From Balanoglossus misakiensis (taxonomy: Eukaryota > Hemichordata): a DNA stretch of 64,000 bases. The stretch is taken from assembly GCA_040954595.2 (NCBI GenBank), contig CM082587.2:8370001-8434000 (forward strand), written 5' to 3'. The position numbers were made by a program, and so were the translations under genes. The notes beneath the pieces are model-generated. The model was not told the DNA's origin. It did not search any database and worked only from the letters and a program-made list of their open reading frames with translations. Numbering within the stretch: the stretch's first letter is position 1; each line of letters starts with the position of its first letter. Shown here piece after piece: positions 11,522 through 24,117 of the stretch.

Positions 11522-11863
11522 TGCTATGCTTATACTCAGAGTAAATGTGCTGTTTGCCAGCGATATTTTTGTACAATCTTGGCATACAGAAGATACATTC
11601 GCTTGTCACACGGAAACCGCCACATCTACCACTGCCATGAGTGCAACAGGTTGGCCTTTCTCAGGAAACAGGATCTGCTATTCAACAGAAGAAGGCGGCG
11701 CCCCAAAAGGCTGTGCAAGAAGAGTTTAGAAAGCAGTAGTAAACTTGGGAGAGTAGATTGTAATCTGACAAATGAAACTAGAAAGGAAGTGTCACAGCTG
11801 ATGCGACTTCTTAGAACATACACAATTCCCGACACATTCATTGAGAATCTCTTCAAAAGTTAG
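11522..11863 (+). CDS. Zinc-ribbon-like exon with basic tail, unknown protein
   Basis: The frame is open from 11522 to a TAG at 11861-11863. It contains C-A-V-C-Q-R-Y-F-C, then H-G-N-R-H-I-Y-H-C-H-E-C, followed by an Arg-rich stretch (FNRRRRRPKRLCKK) and a C-terminal helix. The two C-x2-C pairs with intervening His residues suggest one zinc-binding module. I do not recognise the family; relation to the PHD/YqaJ cluster upstream is possible from strand and spacing only. Confidence 0.4.
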   Translation, partial: CYAYTQSKCAVCQRYFCTILAYRRYIRLSHGNRHIYHCHECNRLAFLRKQDLLFNRRRRRPKRLCKKSLESSSKLGRVDCNLTNETRKEVSQLMRLLRTYTIPDTFIENLFKS

Positions 11864-12019
11864 AACTTGCATGAACTCTCAAAACTTAAGCAAAATTCAC
11901 CAATCTCATTATGACCAAGTTTCAGTAGTTTTTATTTTTTCCCTGTATTTTACATTTCTGAAAATTTTTTCGGTATATGAATGTTCCTTGCAATCTGCAA
12001 CAGCATGAAAATATTCTCT

Positions 12020-12850
12020 GTACTGTTAATAAAGTATAATGTCTGCTCCTAATTCTGCAAAATGTGTCATACTAAAAATGTTATACCATTAGTGAAATTA
12101 TGACTAATAATAAAATGCCATTCTCTCCCCTCGTTATGTATTACAGCTGTTAATGAAATGATATTCCCATTCCTATCTTTGTACTGGTACTAATATAAGT
12201 AAAATGTTACTTATACGCTTATCTCAAGCATAGTACTGGTATTAAAACTGGTAGTACAATGCCATGCCCATCCCCTTGCTGTGTTAATTGATAATAAAGT
12301 GTCCTACCCTCCCCTTGTTCTGTACTGTTGCTGGTAATAAAACGTTATGATAATCCCTCATTGTACTAATATTTAACTGTAAGTACAATATCATGCACAT
12401 CCTTTGCTTTTTAGTAAAATGCCATGCCTTCCCCTAGTTCTGTACTATAACTGTTAGTCACATGTCATGTCCAACACTCACTTTGTACTATAAGTTTATA
12501 ATACCAATAATATAAATGTCATGCCCTCCCTGCTTCTCTATAGTTGTTAATAAAATGCTACTCCCACCCCAAGGGTTGTACTGGTACTTGAACTGTTAGT
12601 AAAATATCATGCCCATGTTCTTTGTTATGAACTGAAATGTTTAGGCTAATCAACTGTAATGCTCAATGTACTTGGTTAAGTAAAATGTCTGCCAATGTCT
12701 TGCCTAGTTCTACAACTCATAATAAAATGCCATGCCCTCCCCTAGTTCCGCACTGTAGGGGTCAATAAACCGTATTATCTGGCCACCCCTAGCTCTTAAG
12801 TTGATCGTATGCCATGCCGAAACCTAGTTCTGTATTGTGACTTAGAGCTT
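12020..12850. repeat. Degenerate minisatellite rich in AATAAA
   Basis: A unit of roughly 50-60 bp, of the form TAATAAAATGCCATGCCC - TCCCCTAGTTCTGTACT - GGTACTAA, recurs about a dozen times with heavy divergence (compare 12110, 12240, 12290, 12410, 12540, 12715). Nearly every unit carries an AATAAA or close variant in plus orientation. Confidence 0.65.
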
Positions 12851-12997
12851 AGATGGTCCTATCATGGAGGTACTAGAGAGAAGCTTATAAAACTTGTGCA
12901 CACTCCAAATAGGCCGAAAATGTCATGTGTACCGACTGATAATAAACTGTCATTTCACCCCAGCTATGCACTCAAAAAATGACGTGGCATTAAACAC

Positions 12998-13072
12998 TAG
13001 AGGACGTGTACTGATCTGAGTGAATCAGATCCCGTGAGGAGTACGGTGCCCAGAGTACACGTGTCCTAGTAA
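12998..13072. repeat. Short inverted repeat, 16-bp arms
   Basis: CTAGAGGACGTGTACT at the left is matched by AGTACACGTGTCCTAG at the right with about 40 bp between; the loop holds another small inverted repeat (GATCTGAG/CAGATC). MITE-like hairpin without a clear target duplication. Confidence 0.55.
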
Positions 13073-13279
13073 AGAAATGCCAAATGTTGCTACATCTTCG
13101 CGCTTCGCCCGCCAAGGTCGCCATTGCTCTCCGGAAAATAGGAGACTGCATGTAGTCGAGCGAGCACGTGCGAACGGACGATGGTTTTGCTACCGTCGAC
13201 GAGGCGAATTAAGAGACAGCACTAATACTAGTATCTGTAACGACTATCACACAAAAACTGCAAAAATAGACTAAGTCGG

Positions 13280-14330
13280 AGGAGACTTTAGACGACGTGT
13301 TATCTTCACCGAGGAGCCATTTGTATCTGAATTTGCATACCAGAGAGCTATGCCTCCCAGCCTCGTTCGCGGATGACCTGTTCGTTGTAATACATGTGAT
13401 GGACCACGGGGCGTGTAACTAGTATTTAAGGTAAATTGCCTTTAAAAATACATACTCAGGTGCCAAACCAGCACCGCGTACCAACATACAGATATCGACG
13501 TTACTAATACATGGCCGTTCTACCACGTATACCTATATTTTCTGAAAATATATTTTGTCATATGCATGTAAAAGAAATTCGCTCGCCGAAACCTGCATTG
13601 CGCCCTCACGAAAAAGATTGTCGAACCAAGAGAAAGAGCGCCCCCATAAGTTGTGTAACTTGAAAAACCATGGAAATAAAGATTTAACTCAAAAATAAAA
13701 ATTTCACCTGGGAAAAATAATTTATTTAAAAAAATAAACTCTCTCTTAAAAAATTAAAGCATAATTTTATCTCAAGTTGTTACAGTTTATTTAAAAAAAT
13801 ACTTTTTCGAAAAATAAAATTTGGTTCTCTCTTGTGCGAAAGATTAGTTCATCAAAATTACAGTTGCCTCCACCAAAATTTATATTTAAGATATTGTCTA
13901 TAAAAAGTTTAACTTTCAAAAATAATAAATTATTAATTTATTAACCCTGGCGTGTAGGTGCCACCATAATAATTTCACTTCCTCATAGAGTTATCCGAAA
14001 TGACAGGTGTCCTTGCGCTGGGCTTGAATTGTTGAGTACAGAAAACCGGGTCAGTGGGACCGAAGTTGGTAGCCTTATGTAGACTGTATGCGTCTTATAC
14101 ATATGTAAATAGGCCTTAGCAAAGGGGATGTCAGGGTTAGGACACAGTTACGGTCAGAAACACGGCCATTAAATACGTTTTGCATTTTAACAAAGGATTT
14201 TAAGCGTTCATGCAGCGCCAGTGATACTAAGTCAGAGTCGATCTGCGCATCGCGTCGGCAGAGATTAGATAAACCACAGTCCTTCCCTGATACTGCTTAT
14301 ATTAGATTACTCATTTTGCAGTCACCCACA
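13280..14330. other. Spacer upstream of the zinc transporter
   Basis: No coding signal. 13660-13960 is a run of A/T-rich AAAAATAAA-type sequence. The promoter of the ZIP gene should lie in the last few hundred bases, but I see no diagnostic TATA or metal-response motif. Confidence 0.3.
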
Positions 14331-14332
14331 AA

Positions 14333-17300
14333 ATGCGATGCCTACTGTCGTATATATCATTTCGCTGCTTAGTTATTGCTTTGTGCGTTGATTATCTGAG
14401 GTTTTCCTGCGTCAAGTCGGAGGCAGTACACAACGATGTGCATAATGAGGCGGAAGAGGATACACTACACGAAGTGGTGGAGTATTTGGTAGACCTGGAA
14501 GATTCTCACCGACAAAATGGAGAGCCGAACGTAACGATTCCCGCAACTTTAATGGAAACTCTACTGGAAGCGCTGTCGGAAAGGATGAAATGCCCGGAAA
14601 ACCGATCTTGCGCCAGTGTAAGTGAAAGTGCATAGTCTGTATGGTCATGTGGTTGTTATAGTATGCCTAAACTTCGTGATTTTAGCAGTGGGGCTGCAGG
14701 TCCGGAGCCCTATACCACATGTACCACCTCCTGGACTGTCTCAACTTGCTGAGGCTAGGGATATGGGGGAATGACGAAGGGCTAAGGATCTGCAGCTGCA
14801 GGAAGTCTTGCTCAGGACTGCTTCAGAACACACGCACACACCTTGATTGAAAGAAAACAAATATGGCGTCCACGAAACCTTTGCATGTCCAGAATAATAA
14901 GGCTCAGCTATTGATTTCCCACCCTTTTTTTCACTTTCAGTGTGTCCGTGTTGATGACCTATATGATGCGATTGGCGTGTTTCATGGTTTGGAGTTGAGC
15001 AATGAGGAGTTTGGCGAAGCTGCCGTCGTATTGGTGTATAAGTTTTCACAGTTGGATACCGTGTGCAAAGATCGCAACGAACCGGGTGCAAAACGCAACT
15101 CCACCGAGATAGTCGATGAAGGCTTGCACCGTGAAAGTTTTGGTACGATCCTTCACAACATAAGTATATATTACGAGCCGTCAAGTTCACAGGTAAGTGA
15201 AGGTTGATTGGAAGGGACGACGTCCACGAAATATTGCGTTTAATTTTAGCCCGAACCCTTCGCAGTTTGCATGTCACCGTGACCGCGCGCGTCGCGCACC
15301 CCGGGGTCGCGCTCTTCTGCCCAGTCGCGTCGCCCGGGGGTCGCGTTGTACCTTGACAATCGATGTGGTACGGGCGCGCGTTGTCGGGGCGCGGGGCACG
15401 CCCCGAAAATACTCTACCGGACCGCCAGGTGGCATTTATCACGAAATCCGACATTTATTGCAGCCGCAGCCCCTCCAGAAAGTTCTTGGAGGAAGTGTGT
15501 TGCAGCTATTAGAATGTCCCAGCGCTTCTTGGATTCTACCATTCTCTGGTGGGGATGGCCAGTGTGGGACGGTGAGAGTTGAGAGTAGTAAAAGAAACAA
15601 CTTGATGAAGAAGATCATGATGAAGACGATCGACTAGTCTAGTTGACCTAAACAGAATACAGTATCCATTTTCATGATAATCTGGCTCAGTATTATTGCC
15701 TGATTACTATTTATATGATTGTTTTCAGTGTTTTGATGTGGACACACTGTTTGACGCTGTTGGACTTGAAGATGGAGTTGCAGCAACTGATCATGAGATT
15801 GAACAGATATGTACCATTGTGATTTGGAAGTTATTGCAAGGTCATTGCATTGGACCCCCACAAGGACCAAATCCAGCTTCATTTATAGAATCAATATTCC
15901 ACAAATATGGTTCAAATGGAACTATTACAGAAGAAAGTAAGTACTTCAACTGGTTGTATTATCATACTCCTAGCCTCTAGATGTTTCAGAAACTTCCCTA
16001 AGAATTTCACATATTTTTTGAATTTGTGACGTGATTTGACCCGACCTGTGAGTGTACTGCATATGTATGTGACTATTTCAAAACTTTATTTCATTTTCAT
16101 AAAGACACACACACATTGTTCTCCCCAGGAGCAATAACAGAGCAGTCACTGCCACTCTGTAATTTTTGGAAAACAATAGAAACTCATTGTTATATCATTG
16201 TTATGTAAATTAGCCACCACTTCAAGAGAAATTCCTGGGGAGAACACTGCACACACATACATGTAGTTGTTGACCAATTTACCCCATAAACTGATTCGCA
16301 TCATAACCCAAGCGTGAATTAAGTTAAAAGGAAACTGTCACAGCAGAATTCAGGTCACATTTCAAGTGATCCTTTTCTACATAATTGGAGGTATTTTTAT
16401 GCAAATTAGCCAATACTTTATGTAAATGAGCCACCACTCTGAGAGAAATTCCTGGGGAGAACAAAGCACACACATACATGTAGTTGTTGACCAATTTACC
16501 GTATGACCTGTATTTTTATGCAAATTAGCCAAAACTCTATCAGAAATTCATGAAGAGAAAACTGTGCAACTTTAAATTCTCAAATAAATAAAAAATAAAT
16601 AAATATTACACTGTACAGTCAAAGTAACAGCCAAATGTTTCATTAAATTTCCAAATGTGACTGTTTTTTCTGGCAGGTTTTGATGAACTCCTGGAGAAAC
16701 TTGGAATTGGCAGCAATGACGGTGAGCATACGGAAGAAATGGCAGAAGATGATGGACATGCACACAGGAGAGATGTCGATCAACGTCAGAAACGCCACAC
16801 AGAAGATGAAACTCATTATCACCATGGTGATGAAATTGTTCATGCAGAGGAAGATGATCACCATGGCGATGACGAAGATCATCATGAGGAACATGAGAAT
16901 AATGTAAGTTTAGAGACACATGCATGTTCAGTAATTTCTGACAAAAAACCACAGTGTATTTTGATATCACAAATCACCATCAAAGCGGTTCATCTTTATA
17001 TTTGATATTTGGTACAAATAGGTCCTTGACAATCAGTTCCTTCTTAGTGGCTTGACAGGTTACTTGTCTGCTTCAATTAATGTCAATATATGAAAAATGT
17101 TGAAAGTTTACAGTATGTTCACGTTGTGTACTTCATAGAAAACAAAGAGTTTACCAATCACTGGGTGTCAATATTCAAATTACACAAAATGTTACTAGGC
17201 CACCATGTTCAAAACTTCCATAACACGTCTCAAGCATTTGTTGACTGACTGAAAATTTGCTACCACAGTGCTACAGTGGAGAGACAATATTGAGTGCCTA

Positions 17301-20300
17301 TGACATTGACCACGACCTTGGAATAAGCAGTGAGCAATTCATGGCGCTCTGTCCAGCGTTAATACAACAGCTCGTCACAGATGCATGTCTGCCAGGGGAT
17401 GATCATCACGATTCTGGTGTTGGTCCAACTCTTACCAAAGCTGAAAGTGAGTGTCTTGCATAGAACCTTTTTTTTTGGAAATTGTTCTGAAGTCTCCATA
17501 ATGGCTACATGTGGATATATAGAGAACCAACACTCGACCACACACAACTTCCATCCCGTTTGTAGGATATGAGAGTAAAAATCCCACCAAAATGAATAAA
17601 TGGTAAACACTGATTATTCATTTTGGCGAGTTTTTCACTCTGGTGTCTACAAGTTGGATGGAAGTTGTGTGGGGTTGAACGTTGATTCACTATGTATCCA
17701 CATGTAGAATAATATAAATGGTGTCTTGTATCAAACATAATTAATGGAAAAAGGGCAGCGAGAGAGAGACTTTGTCCCTTTAGATTACATACAGTAAAAC
17801 CTGTCTAAACCAAACCCTGTCTAATCTGGAAACCTGTCTATACCGAACACCTTTTCCAGTCACTTTGACATAGAATTACATGTTAAAAGAACCTCCATAA
17901 ACTGGACATCTCTGTAAACCGAACAATTTCTTCCGTCCTTAGAAGTCTGCTTTAGACGGGTTATACTGTTTTATATTTTGTTTCATGTTTGCAAATCCAA
18001 ATGTATTTTGATGTATTTTATCTTATGAACATTACCCACAATTATTTATAATAATTGCTACACACCATGTTAAGACATCAGCCAGGCGATCTGATACTCA
18101 TGACGATCATCGAAGTCTAACATACCGGTACAATCTTATTTCTGGCTTAGATATACAGCTTGAATGTACAGTTGGCTTCTTTTACTAACATATATCCATT
18201 GTTATCGTCTTACAGGTTATGGATATGGTTCATTATCTGTGTTCATCATCAGTTTATTATCCCTGCTTGGTGTTGTTTTCATACCAGTGCTAACCAATGT
18301 GGTATACACACAGTTCTTACAACTCTTCATTGGGCTTGGGATCGGTACACTGGCAGCAGATGCTTTCTTGCATCTTATCCCTGAGGTTTGTGCTGTACTG
18401 CCATTACTAGGTGAACCCTACATTTTTTGTGCATGCACCTCGAAAATCAAAGCCTTAAACAGGCTGAAATTCAGTTGTCAATCAATGCATACCACGTGTG
18501 GACCATGGCTTTGAGTGTGTCCAATTTTTACACTATATGATATGAGGTCAATATTTGTAGTTTTCAGAGGTGTTTAGTGTGAATTACACTGGATGTATTC
18601 AGAATTTGTGTTTGGAAGTTTCTGTATTATGCAGGGTTTAGATTGGATGTATCAGCCTGTCTGGCCTAAAACAACCTTTTCCCTGTTGGGCATGTTAAAA
18701 TTGCCACAATCATGTACATACAATTTGCCATTTATGCAATATTCATCACCTAGCTTATTCATGGAAATCAAACGTCAATATCGGAGAACAAATGTCACCA
18801 TTCTGGCCAAAATTATGATCAAAGCCTCGAAATGACAAAATTATGACAAAAGCGTGAGAGTTATACAAACAATGTGCTAGTATGTGTTCCTTTTCACCCC
18901 AGTTCCCTATGACACCGGTAGAGGTCCAACTATACCGTAAAAAACAATGGATTTTTAAACAAACAATGATGGTGAAATGCATGAATAATCACTTTCTTTG
19001 TTTTTTTTATATATATAGGCATATGGTATCCATGGACATAGTGTTGGAGATAGCCATGACCATGAAGAAGGGGAGGAGTCTTTTGATCATCTGTGGAAAA
19101 GTTTGACGGTGTTGGCAGCAATTTATGTATTCTTTGTTTTTGAAAAGCTGACATCAACATGTGCAGAGAAATTCTATGAACATGTAAGTTACATACTACA
19201 GTGAAACCTGTCTATTAAGGACACCTCTGGGACCAGAAAATACTGTATGTCCTTAATAGACAGGTAAAGTTATATTAATACTGTGACTTTTGTCTTGAAA
19301 AATCTGTCCTTAATAGAGAGGTGTCCTGATTAGAGAGTCCGTAATGACAGGTTTCACTGTAGTAGTTTATTCCATATTTTGTGAAGAATACAAAGTCTTA
19401 TACAGTATAAAGTGTATTTTATAAGTATAATATAATACAGTACAATATGATACTAGCAATACAGTTCAACATAGAACAATACAAACAGACATTTACAAAT
19501 AATCTAATGTACAATGTAACATCATTGCCTTGGTGAAATATTTCCATTTTTTGGTCTTCTAGCATAATGATCAGTTACATATTTTATACACAAATCCTCG
19601 AAAAGATGCGCATGTCAAACATTACTGTGGAGTTATATTGGCCATGGAAAATTTGGCCAGGAAATTTTCACTATATCAAAAGTGGCAACTGTCACGCGAG
19701 GATTAATGTTGGCATTCTCGTATTTTGCTAACTGTATCGTTATCTCCGAAATACATTTTACGCGACTTTATTTTTACACGTTTTTTTTGGCTCTCGCGTA
19801 GTTCGCGAAAATTTATTGCTCGCGAAAAGAACCCATTTTACAGTATAACATGTGCCTGATATAAATGTACATTATGTGTAATTGTTTGTTGATAGAGCCA
19901 TGAAATAGGACAAGATCAGCCCCTCCACCGCACGGAAAATTACGATCTTGGCCATTCGCATTCTCATTTTGAAAAACCAGCATCCCCATTGACAAGTTCT
20001 CATTCAGAGTCTAAGGTGCAACTGGTAAGTCCATTCCACTCATCACAAAAAAATGGTCTGGTTGATGTGAACACGGACTTTCATGTATTTTATGATCATA
20101 GTCCCTCCATGACCAGTTAAGTGACAAGAGTTTCCATGAATAAACTCTTGGAATTAGACTCCTTTTGTGTGAAAGGTGTGATTCAATCCCCTGGGACTTG
20201 CACTGCGTAGATATGGTCACATTTATCGGAGTGTAAAAATCAAAACGTGGGATGTGATAATGCTCAACATGTTGGCAAAAACTAATAATACACTGACTCA

Positions 20301-22399
20301 AACCATTTGGGGAAATCCGAATGGGGAATAACCTGTATGTAATTTTTTAATTGCATTTTTTTTCAGCTTCCTTTATTGGGGCATGCTTAGACAGTTGTGT
20401 GTACTTTCAAATCAAAACTGCAAAGGTTAATTTCTTTTTTGCTATAATCATCATTATATTATTATTATTATTTACAGGCAAATTTGAGTGAGGAGAATGA
20501 CAAGAATACAATGAATGTGGATGAATCAGTCCCGGGCAACAAGAAAAGTAAGTCAAAATAACGCATCACTTGATTTAAAACAAACCATTTTGGAGCTTTA
20601 TGATGAAACCAGTCTGGCGAGGCATGTAATAATATTTTTGCCTGAATGCATGGTGTATGGGCCCTCTGGAGACCATTTGCACTCCTGTGCTCGGGGGCCA
20701 TTAACTCTATCCAGGCAATAACATTGTCTCTTTGATTTTGGTCACCTTTCTAATGAAATGCACCATAACTCTTGTACAATAGGGCGCGTATCCCCTGTTG
20801 TGTGGATAGTGATATTAGGCGATACTCTGCATAACGTCAGTGATGGTCTCGCCATCGGAGCTGCTTTTGCTGCCAACTTGTACGTGGGAATATCCACGTC
20901 CATTGCTGTGTTCTGCCATGAATTACCACATGAATTAGGTCAGTCAATTTTCATGTTCAAAAAGCTATGTTAACCATAGCATGACCAAAAGTCAGCTACC
21001 ACATGGAACCTGAAATGTTATACCCACAGTGGTTGTGTATGATTTGCACAAAACTTCTTCTGTACAACATATGTCTTCATAGTGTGAACATTTTTGTTCG
21101 ATTTTCATGAAATTGTCAAGTTGGAGATATGTAAAATATCAGCAGGCAATTGAGCACTGTAGTCATATACGGTATATTGCAGGAAAACTGGATGTTTATG
21201 TGACATCACTACAAATTTTGTGGTTTGCTAACTTCATGTGCACATATTGGCAACTGAGGTGGGTACAAAATATCCTTCCAGTATTGAAATCAATATCCTT
21301 GTCTTTGCTATTGCAGCTGAAACTAAATTCCCTATATTTTTTATGTGGTTTTCATTGCAGGTGACTTTGCTATCTTGTTGAATGGTGGGCTTAGTTTTAA
21401 GAAAGCACTCTTATTCAACTTCATATCGGCATTGAGTTCATTCATCGGTTTGTACATTGGTATAGCGGTTGGTGCAGATGATGAAACTCGACGATGGATC
21501 TTTGCAATTACAGCTGGTATATTCCTCTATGTGGCGTTAGTTGATTTGGTGAGTTTTGATTTCAGTCTTTGTCTGTGGCCAACTGGAGCACTAAGACTCT
21601 GAAAAGTGGGCTGCAAATGCACATGATCATTGGGACCCTCGCAATACTCTGATTTTTTTTTTTTAATTGTGGCTTAACAGCTGTTGATAACATCAAAAGA
21701 AAAGAAGAAATGTATTTCTCCTTTAATGGGACACACCTCATTATAGCTGGAGGGAGTCATGTATTGGTTTATTGACTGTGAAATGGTTAAAACCACCAAT
21801 AGTTTAGTTTCATGTGCTAGGGGAATGTCTTTGGAGCTATCGGCAAATGCAACAACTAGATTGATAAGGATGTATGATAGTATAGTTGATTCTAAGATTC
21901 TCCTCAGCAAGTGTAAAAAAAAATCATATTGAAATATTGGTACAGGGCCATCATGGATGGTGGATTGATGGATGGATGTGGGGTGAGGTGGGTGGGTGTG
22001 GTGGATGTATGATGGACATTAGGTATTGAGGTTAGACTCTCTCACAGCCCCTCTGGCCATCCATGCAGGCTTATTGTCTGATTGCAAGGTTTGCTGCACA
22101 ACACCATATGGAGCTTCTCCTTTGCTAAACGGTTGAGGGCGCATCAGTGAAGAACCTTGTAGCGAACCGTGGGCTGTGAGAGAGTCTAGTAGGGAGGTAT
22201 ACCGGTAGTATGACATTTTGTACATGCAGACTAAACATATCTTTTTTCTTTCTTCTGACAGATGCCTGAAGCCTTACACTTCAAATCTACCCACAAGTTA
22301 ATTACATTTATCCTTCAAAATTTTGGAGTTCTGGCTGGATTTGGCATCATGGTGCTGATAGCAATCTATGAAGAAGAACTGTATTCCTCCTTCAACTAG
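14333..22399 (+). CDS. ZIP family zinc transporter, LIV-1 subfamily (SLC39A4/12-like), 12 exons
   Basis: Predicted zinc importer of a cell or organelle membrane. Exons, all GT-AG and frame-consistent: 14333-14617, 14941-15192, 15729-15936, 16677-16903, 17269-17446, 18216-18385, 19019-19183, 19896-20024, 20478-20547, 20783-20938, 21361-21548, 22262-22399; 721 residues. A hydrophobic start (residues 1-30) fits a signal peptide. The long ectodomain (to about residue 383) has two Cys-linked helical repeats, a His/Asp/Glu-rich stretch (exon 4) and a PAL motif (C-P-A-L, exon 5), as in ZIP4/ZIP12. Eight membrane segments follow. TM4 holds L-H-N-V-S-D-G (H578, N579, D582) and TM5 holds [10 protein letters not shown] (H607, E608, H611, E612), the binuclear metal site; the first His is not replaced by Glu as in ZIP8/14, which favours zinc. 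A His-rich loop lies between TM3 and TM4. Length matches ZIP4/ZIP12 (about 650-690). Which vertebrate paralogue it equals is not settled. Confidence 0.9.
15260..15415. other. GC/CpG-rich patch inside ZIP intron 2
   Basis: About 150 bp packed with CG dinucleotides (CGCGCGCGTCGCGC, GGGGTCGCG, GGGGCGCGGGGCACGCCCCG) in otherwise AT-rich intronic DNA. It could be an internal CpG island, alternative promoter or inserted element end. No transcript start can be seen. Confidence 0.4.
17505..17780. mobile_element. Dispersed inverted-repeat element, copy 1 (ZIP intron 5)
   Basis: Shares long near-identical stretches with 62894-63150, including CAACTTCCATCC, the hairpin TGAATAA...TTATTCATTTTGGCGAG, CTACAAGTTGGATGGAAGTTG and GTGTCTTGTATCAAACATAA. 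The paired CAACTTCCATCC / GGATGGAAGTTG make internal inverted repeats. Non-coding MITE-like family. Confidence 0.75.
17793..17970. mobile_element. Pogo/Tigger-like MITE (ZIP intron 5)
   Basis: Begins CAGTAAAACCTGTCTAAACC after TA and ends GACGGGTTATACTG; internal repeats of CCTGTCTAxACCGAAC. The ends match the CAGTNAAACCTG family also seen at 19199-19359 and about 62406-62592. Confidence 0.55.
19199..19359. mobile_element. 161-bp MITE with TA target duplication (ZIP intron 7)
   Basis: Terminal inverted repeats CAGTGAAACCTGTC ... GACAGGTTTCACTG (one base differs inward) are flanked by TA at 19197-19198 and 19360-19361. The interior is nearly palindromic (GTCCTTAATAGACAGG). TA duplication and CAGTGAAACC ends fit the Tc1/mariner-pogo group. 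Confidence 0.75.
19630..19848. mobile_element. CGCGAAAA-type MITE, partial copy (ZIP intron 7)
   Basis: Shares GGCATTCTCG, TCCGAAA(T/A)ACATTTT, ACGTTTTTTTTGGCTCTCGC and TTTATTGCTCGCGAAAA with the element at 60909-61104, in the same order. The right end (ACCCATTTTACAGTA) is preserved; the left end is worn. Confidence 0.65.
22033..22188. mobile_element. MITE with 18-bp TIRs (ZIP intron 11)
   Basis: TAGACTCTCTCACAGCCC at the left is exactly mirrored by GGGCTGTGAGAGAGTCTA at the right, with about 120 bp between and no coding frame. Confidence 0.7.
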
Positions 22400-22858
22400 T
22401 TCGGCCCTCGTCTAACATAACATCAAGCAAGCTTGTATTTTTCTGTTACTTTTCTTGACGTGACTTTTATTCCTCTGTTGCCATAGTAACGGCTTTTTGT
22501 TCTGCTGCCTGGGTGCAAAACTCTGCATTATATCAGTATACATGAAAAAAAAACTTTTGTCACCAGCTTAGTTAACACACATTCATGGATGTGATAAAAT
22601 GCCATCATTGGATACATTGCATGTATTGCAATTCTGTGCATCTTTAATACTGGGAGATTTTCATTTTATTCTGGTTGACTTCAATGTTGAAATGTTTTTT
22701 TTTCCCAAGTCAAGTGAAAGAACCTAAAAAGTAAAATTTGAGGTCCTGATTCAGCAAAAGTACATTATATAAAGTGAATATTAGAAAAGGGCTATAGATT
22801 CTGTAGCTAAGGGACAGGGAATGAAGCAACCACCAACACAGTCTGTGCTAGGTTTCCG

Positions 22859-22943
22859 CCCTTTCACCACCATGGTTTGGTCCAAAATCATTGTTTTCTA
22901 TGGTAAAGTTGGACCTCTATATAGGGAATTGGGGGTGAAAGGG
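22859..22943. mobile_element. piggyBac-like MITE (copy 2)
   Basis: Same CCCTTTCACCACCATGGTTT start and GGTGAAAGGG end as the copy at 4413-4496, with a few internal differences. The left TTAA is not preserved (CCG instead); the right side reads TTAG. Confidence 0.7.
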
Positions 22944-23639
22944 TTAGGCTAGATAAACTTGATAGATATGAACATTACAGTATTTTCATCGTTTATTTTT
23001 ATAGTATTTATAGTGTGAAATATACAACTTTTATATTTAATATTTGTTTTAAAAAGTACGAATACCAGAAACATGGTATGTATGGGTTAATAAAATTCAT
23101 GATATTGTGACAGCAACTGAAGATCCTAGGACCTAGTAGGTCGTGGCGACTGCAGTGGGGTTTTCTCTGGTATGGGAGGACAACCACACGGCGCAATGAC
23201 CCATTCCCTTTTACAGTGTTTTAGTCAATGTGTAAATTTTCAATGTTGAAAGGTATGCAGTGATTAAGGGGTGAAACAAATTAGAGGAACTATGTGTAAG
23301 TGTGATTTTGACGACAGCCCATAACCGTAGACTGCCACTAGAGGACGTCATTTACAAAATTTCCCTTCATCATTGATGGAATAGGAGTGTTCAACCAACA
23401 CAGCAGATGGGTGCATGTTTTATAGACAGAAGAAAACTTCTTGGTTTTATGTAATATTCAATATGTGACATTTATGATATTTATAGACAAACTAATAAAA
23501 CAAGGGCAAACTTTACGTTATGTGTAAGTCCACAAAAATGCAGTTTCCAGCTCTTTATATTACAAAACCCACACCCAGCCCCTTTGCCCCCCCCCCCCAC
23601 CATACATAAATTACTTCCTACGCCCCTGAGATATCCTGT

Positions 23640-24020
23640 TTCTCACACTCCTGGCACGCTGGGAGTGTGGGATCAGAGTGCGAGAACAAATTGATCCTAC
23701 ACTCTCACTGAATCGAAAGCTGTATATGACGCGAGGGCTGATTGGTTGACAAAGCGTTTTTTGCTAACATGCTTAATGTTATCCAATGACGCGATGTGTA
23801 TTACAGGGACAGAGACTACAACGTCCCCACACGACAGATCCAGAGTCATTTATTCAATGTTTTTAACGAATTTTGCTAATTTGTGACCGTGTGAGAAATA
23901 TAGTCTCACACACCAAGGACTTGGGATCATATTTCTCACACTCGTCGGGGATTTTCTGTCCCACATGAGCCGCAATCCGTGTCAGAAATATGATCCCAGG
24001 TCCTTGGGAGTGTGAGATTC
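23640..24020. repeat. Nested inverted repeats around TCTCACACTC
   Basis: CAAGGACTTGGGATCATATTTCTCACAC (23915-23942) pairs with TCAGAAATATGATCCCAGGTCCTTGG (23982-24008); further TCTCACACTC / GAGTGTGxGA arms lie at 23641 and 24008. MITE-like; a target duplication was not found. Confidence 0.5.
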
Positions 24021-24085
24021 TATTATTGTTTTTATTTCTCTGCATTGGGAAGTTTGAATATTTCCCGGTATTTGCATTTTTATTA

Positions 24086-24117
24086 GGGGACCAAGCGCCA
24101 TCAGGCGCTTGGTCCCC
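24086..24117. repeat. Perfect 14-bp hairpin with 4-base loop
   Basis: GGGGACCAAGCGCC, loop ATCA, GGCGCTTGGTCCCC. It stands at the edge of a non-coding stretch (24118-24610, with AATCCCTGGACCTACGCC and TATGAAATTTGGTAC) that looks like the body of an interspersed repeat. The hairpin is probably one end of that element rather than a terminator. Confidence 0.6.

Noticed and set aside
12020-12850. Possible CRISPR-like array
   Set aside because: Units are degenerate, have no constant repeat plus unique spacer structure, and the genome is animal.
24086-24117. Bacterial-type intrinsic terminator
   Set aside because: The stem is followed by no clean T run, and the context is eukaryotic repeat DNA.
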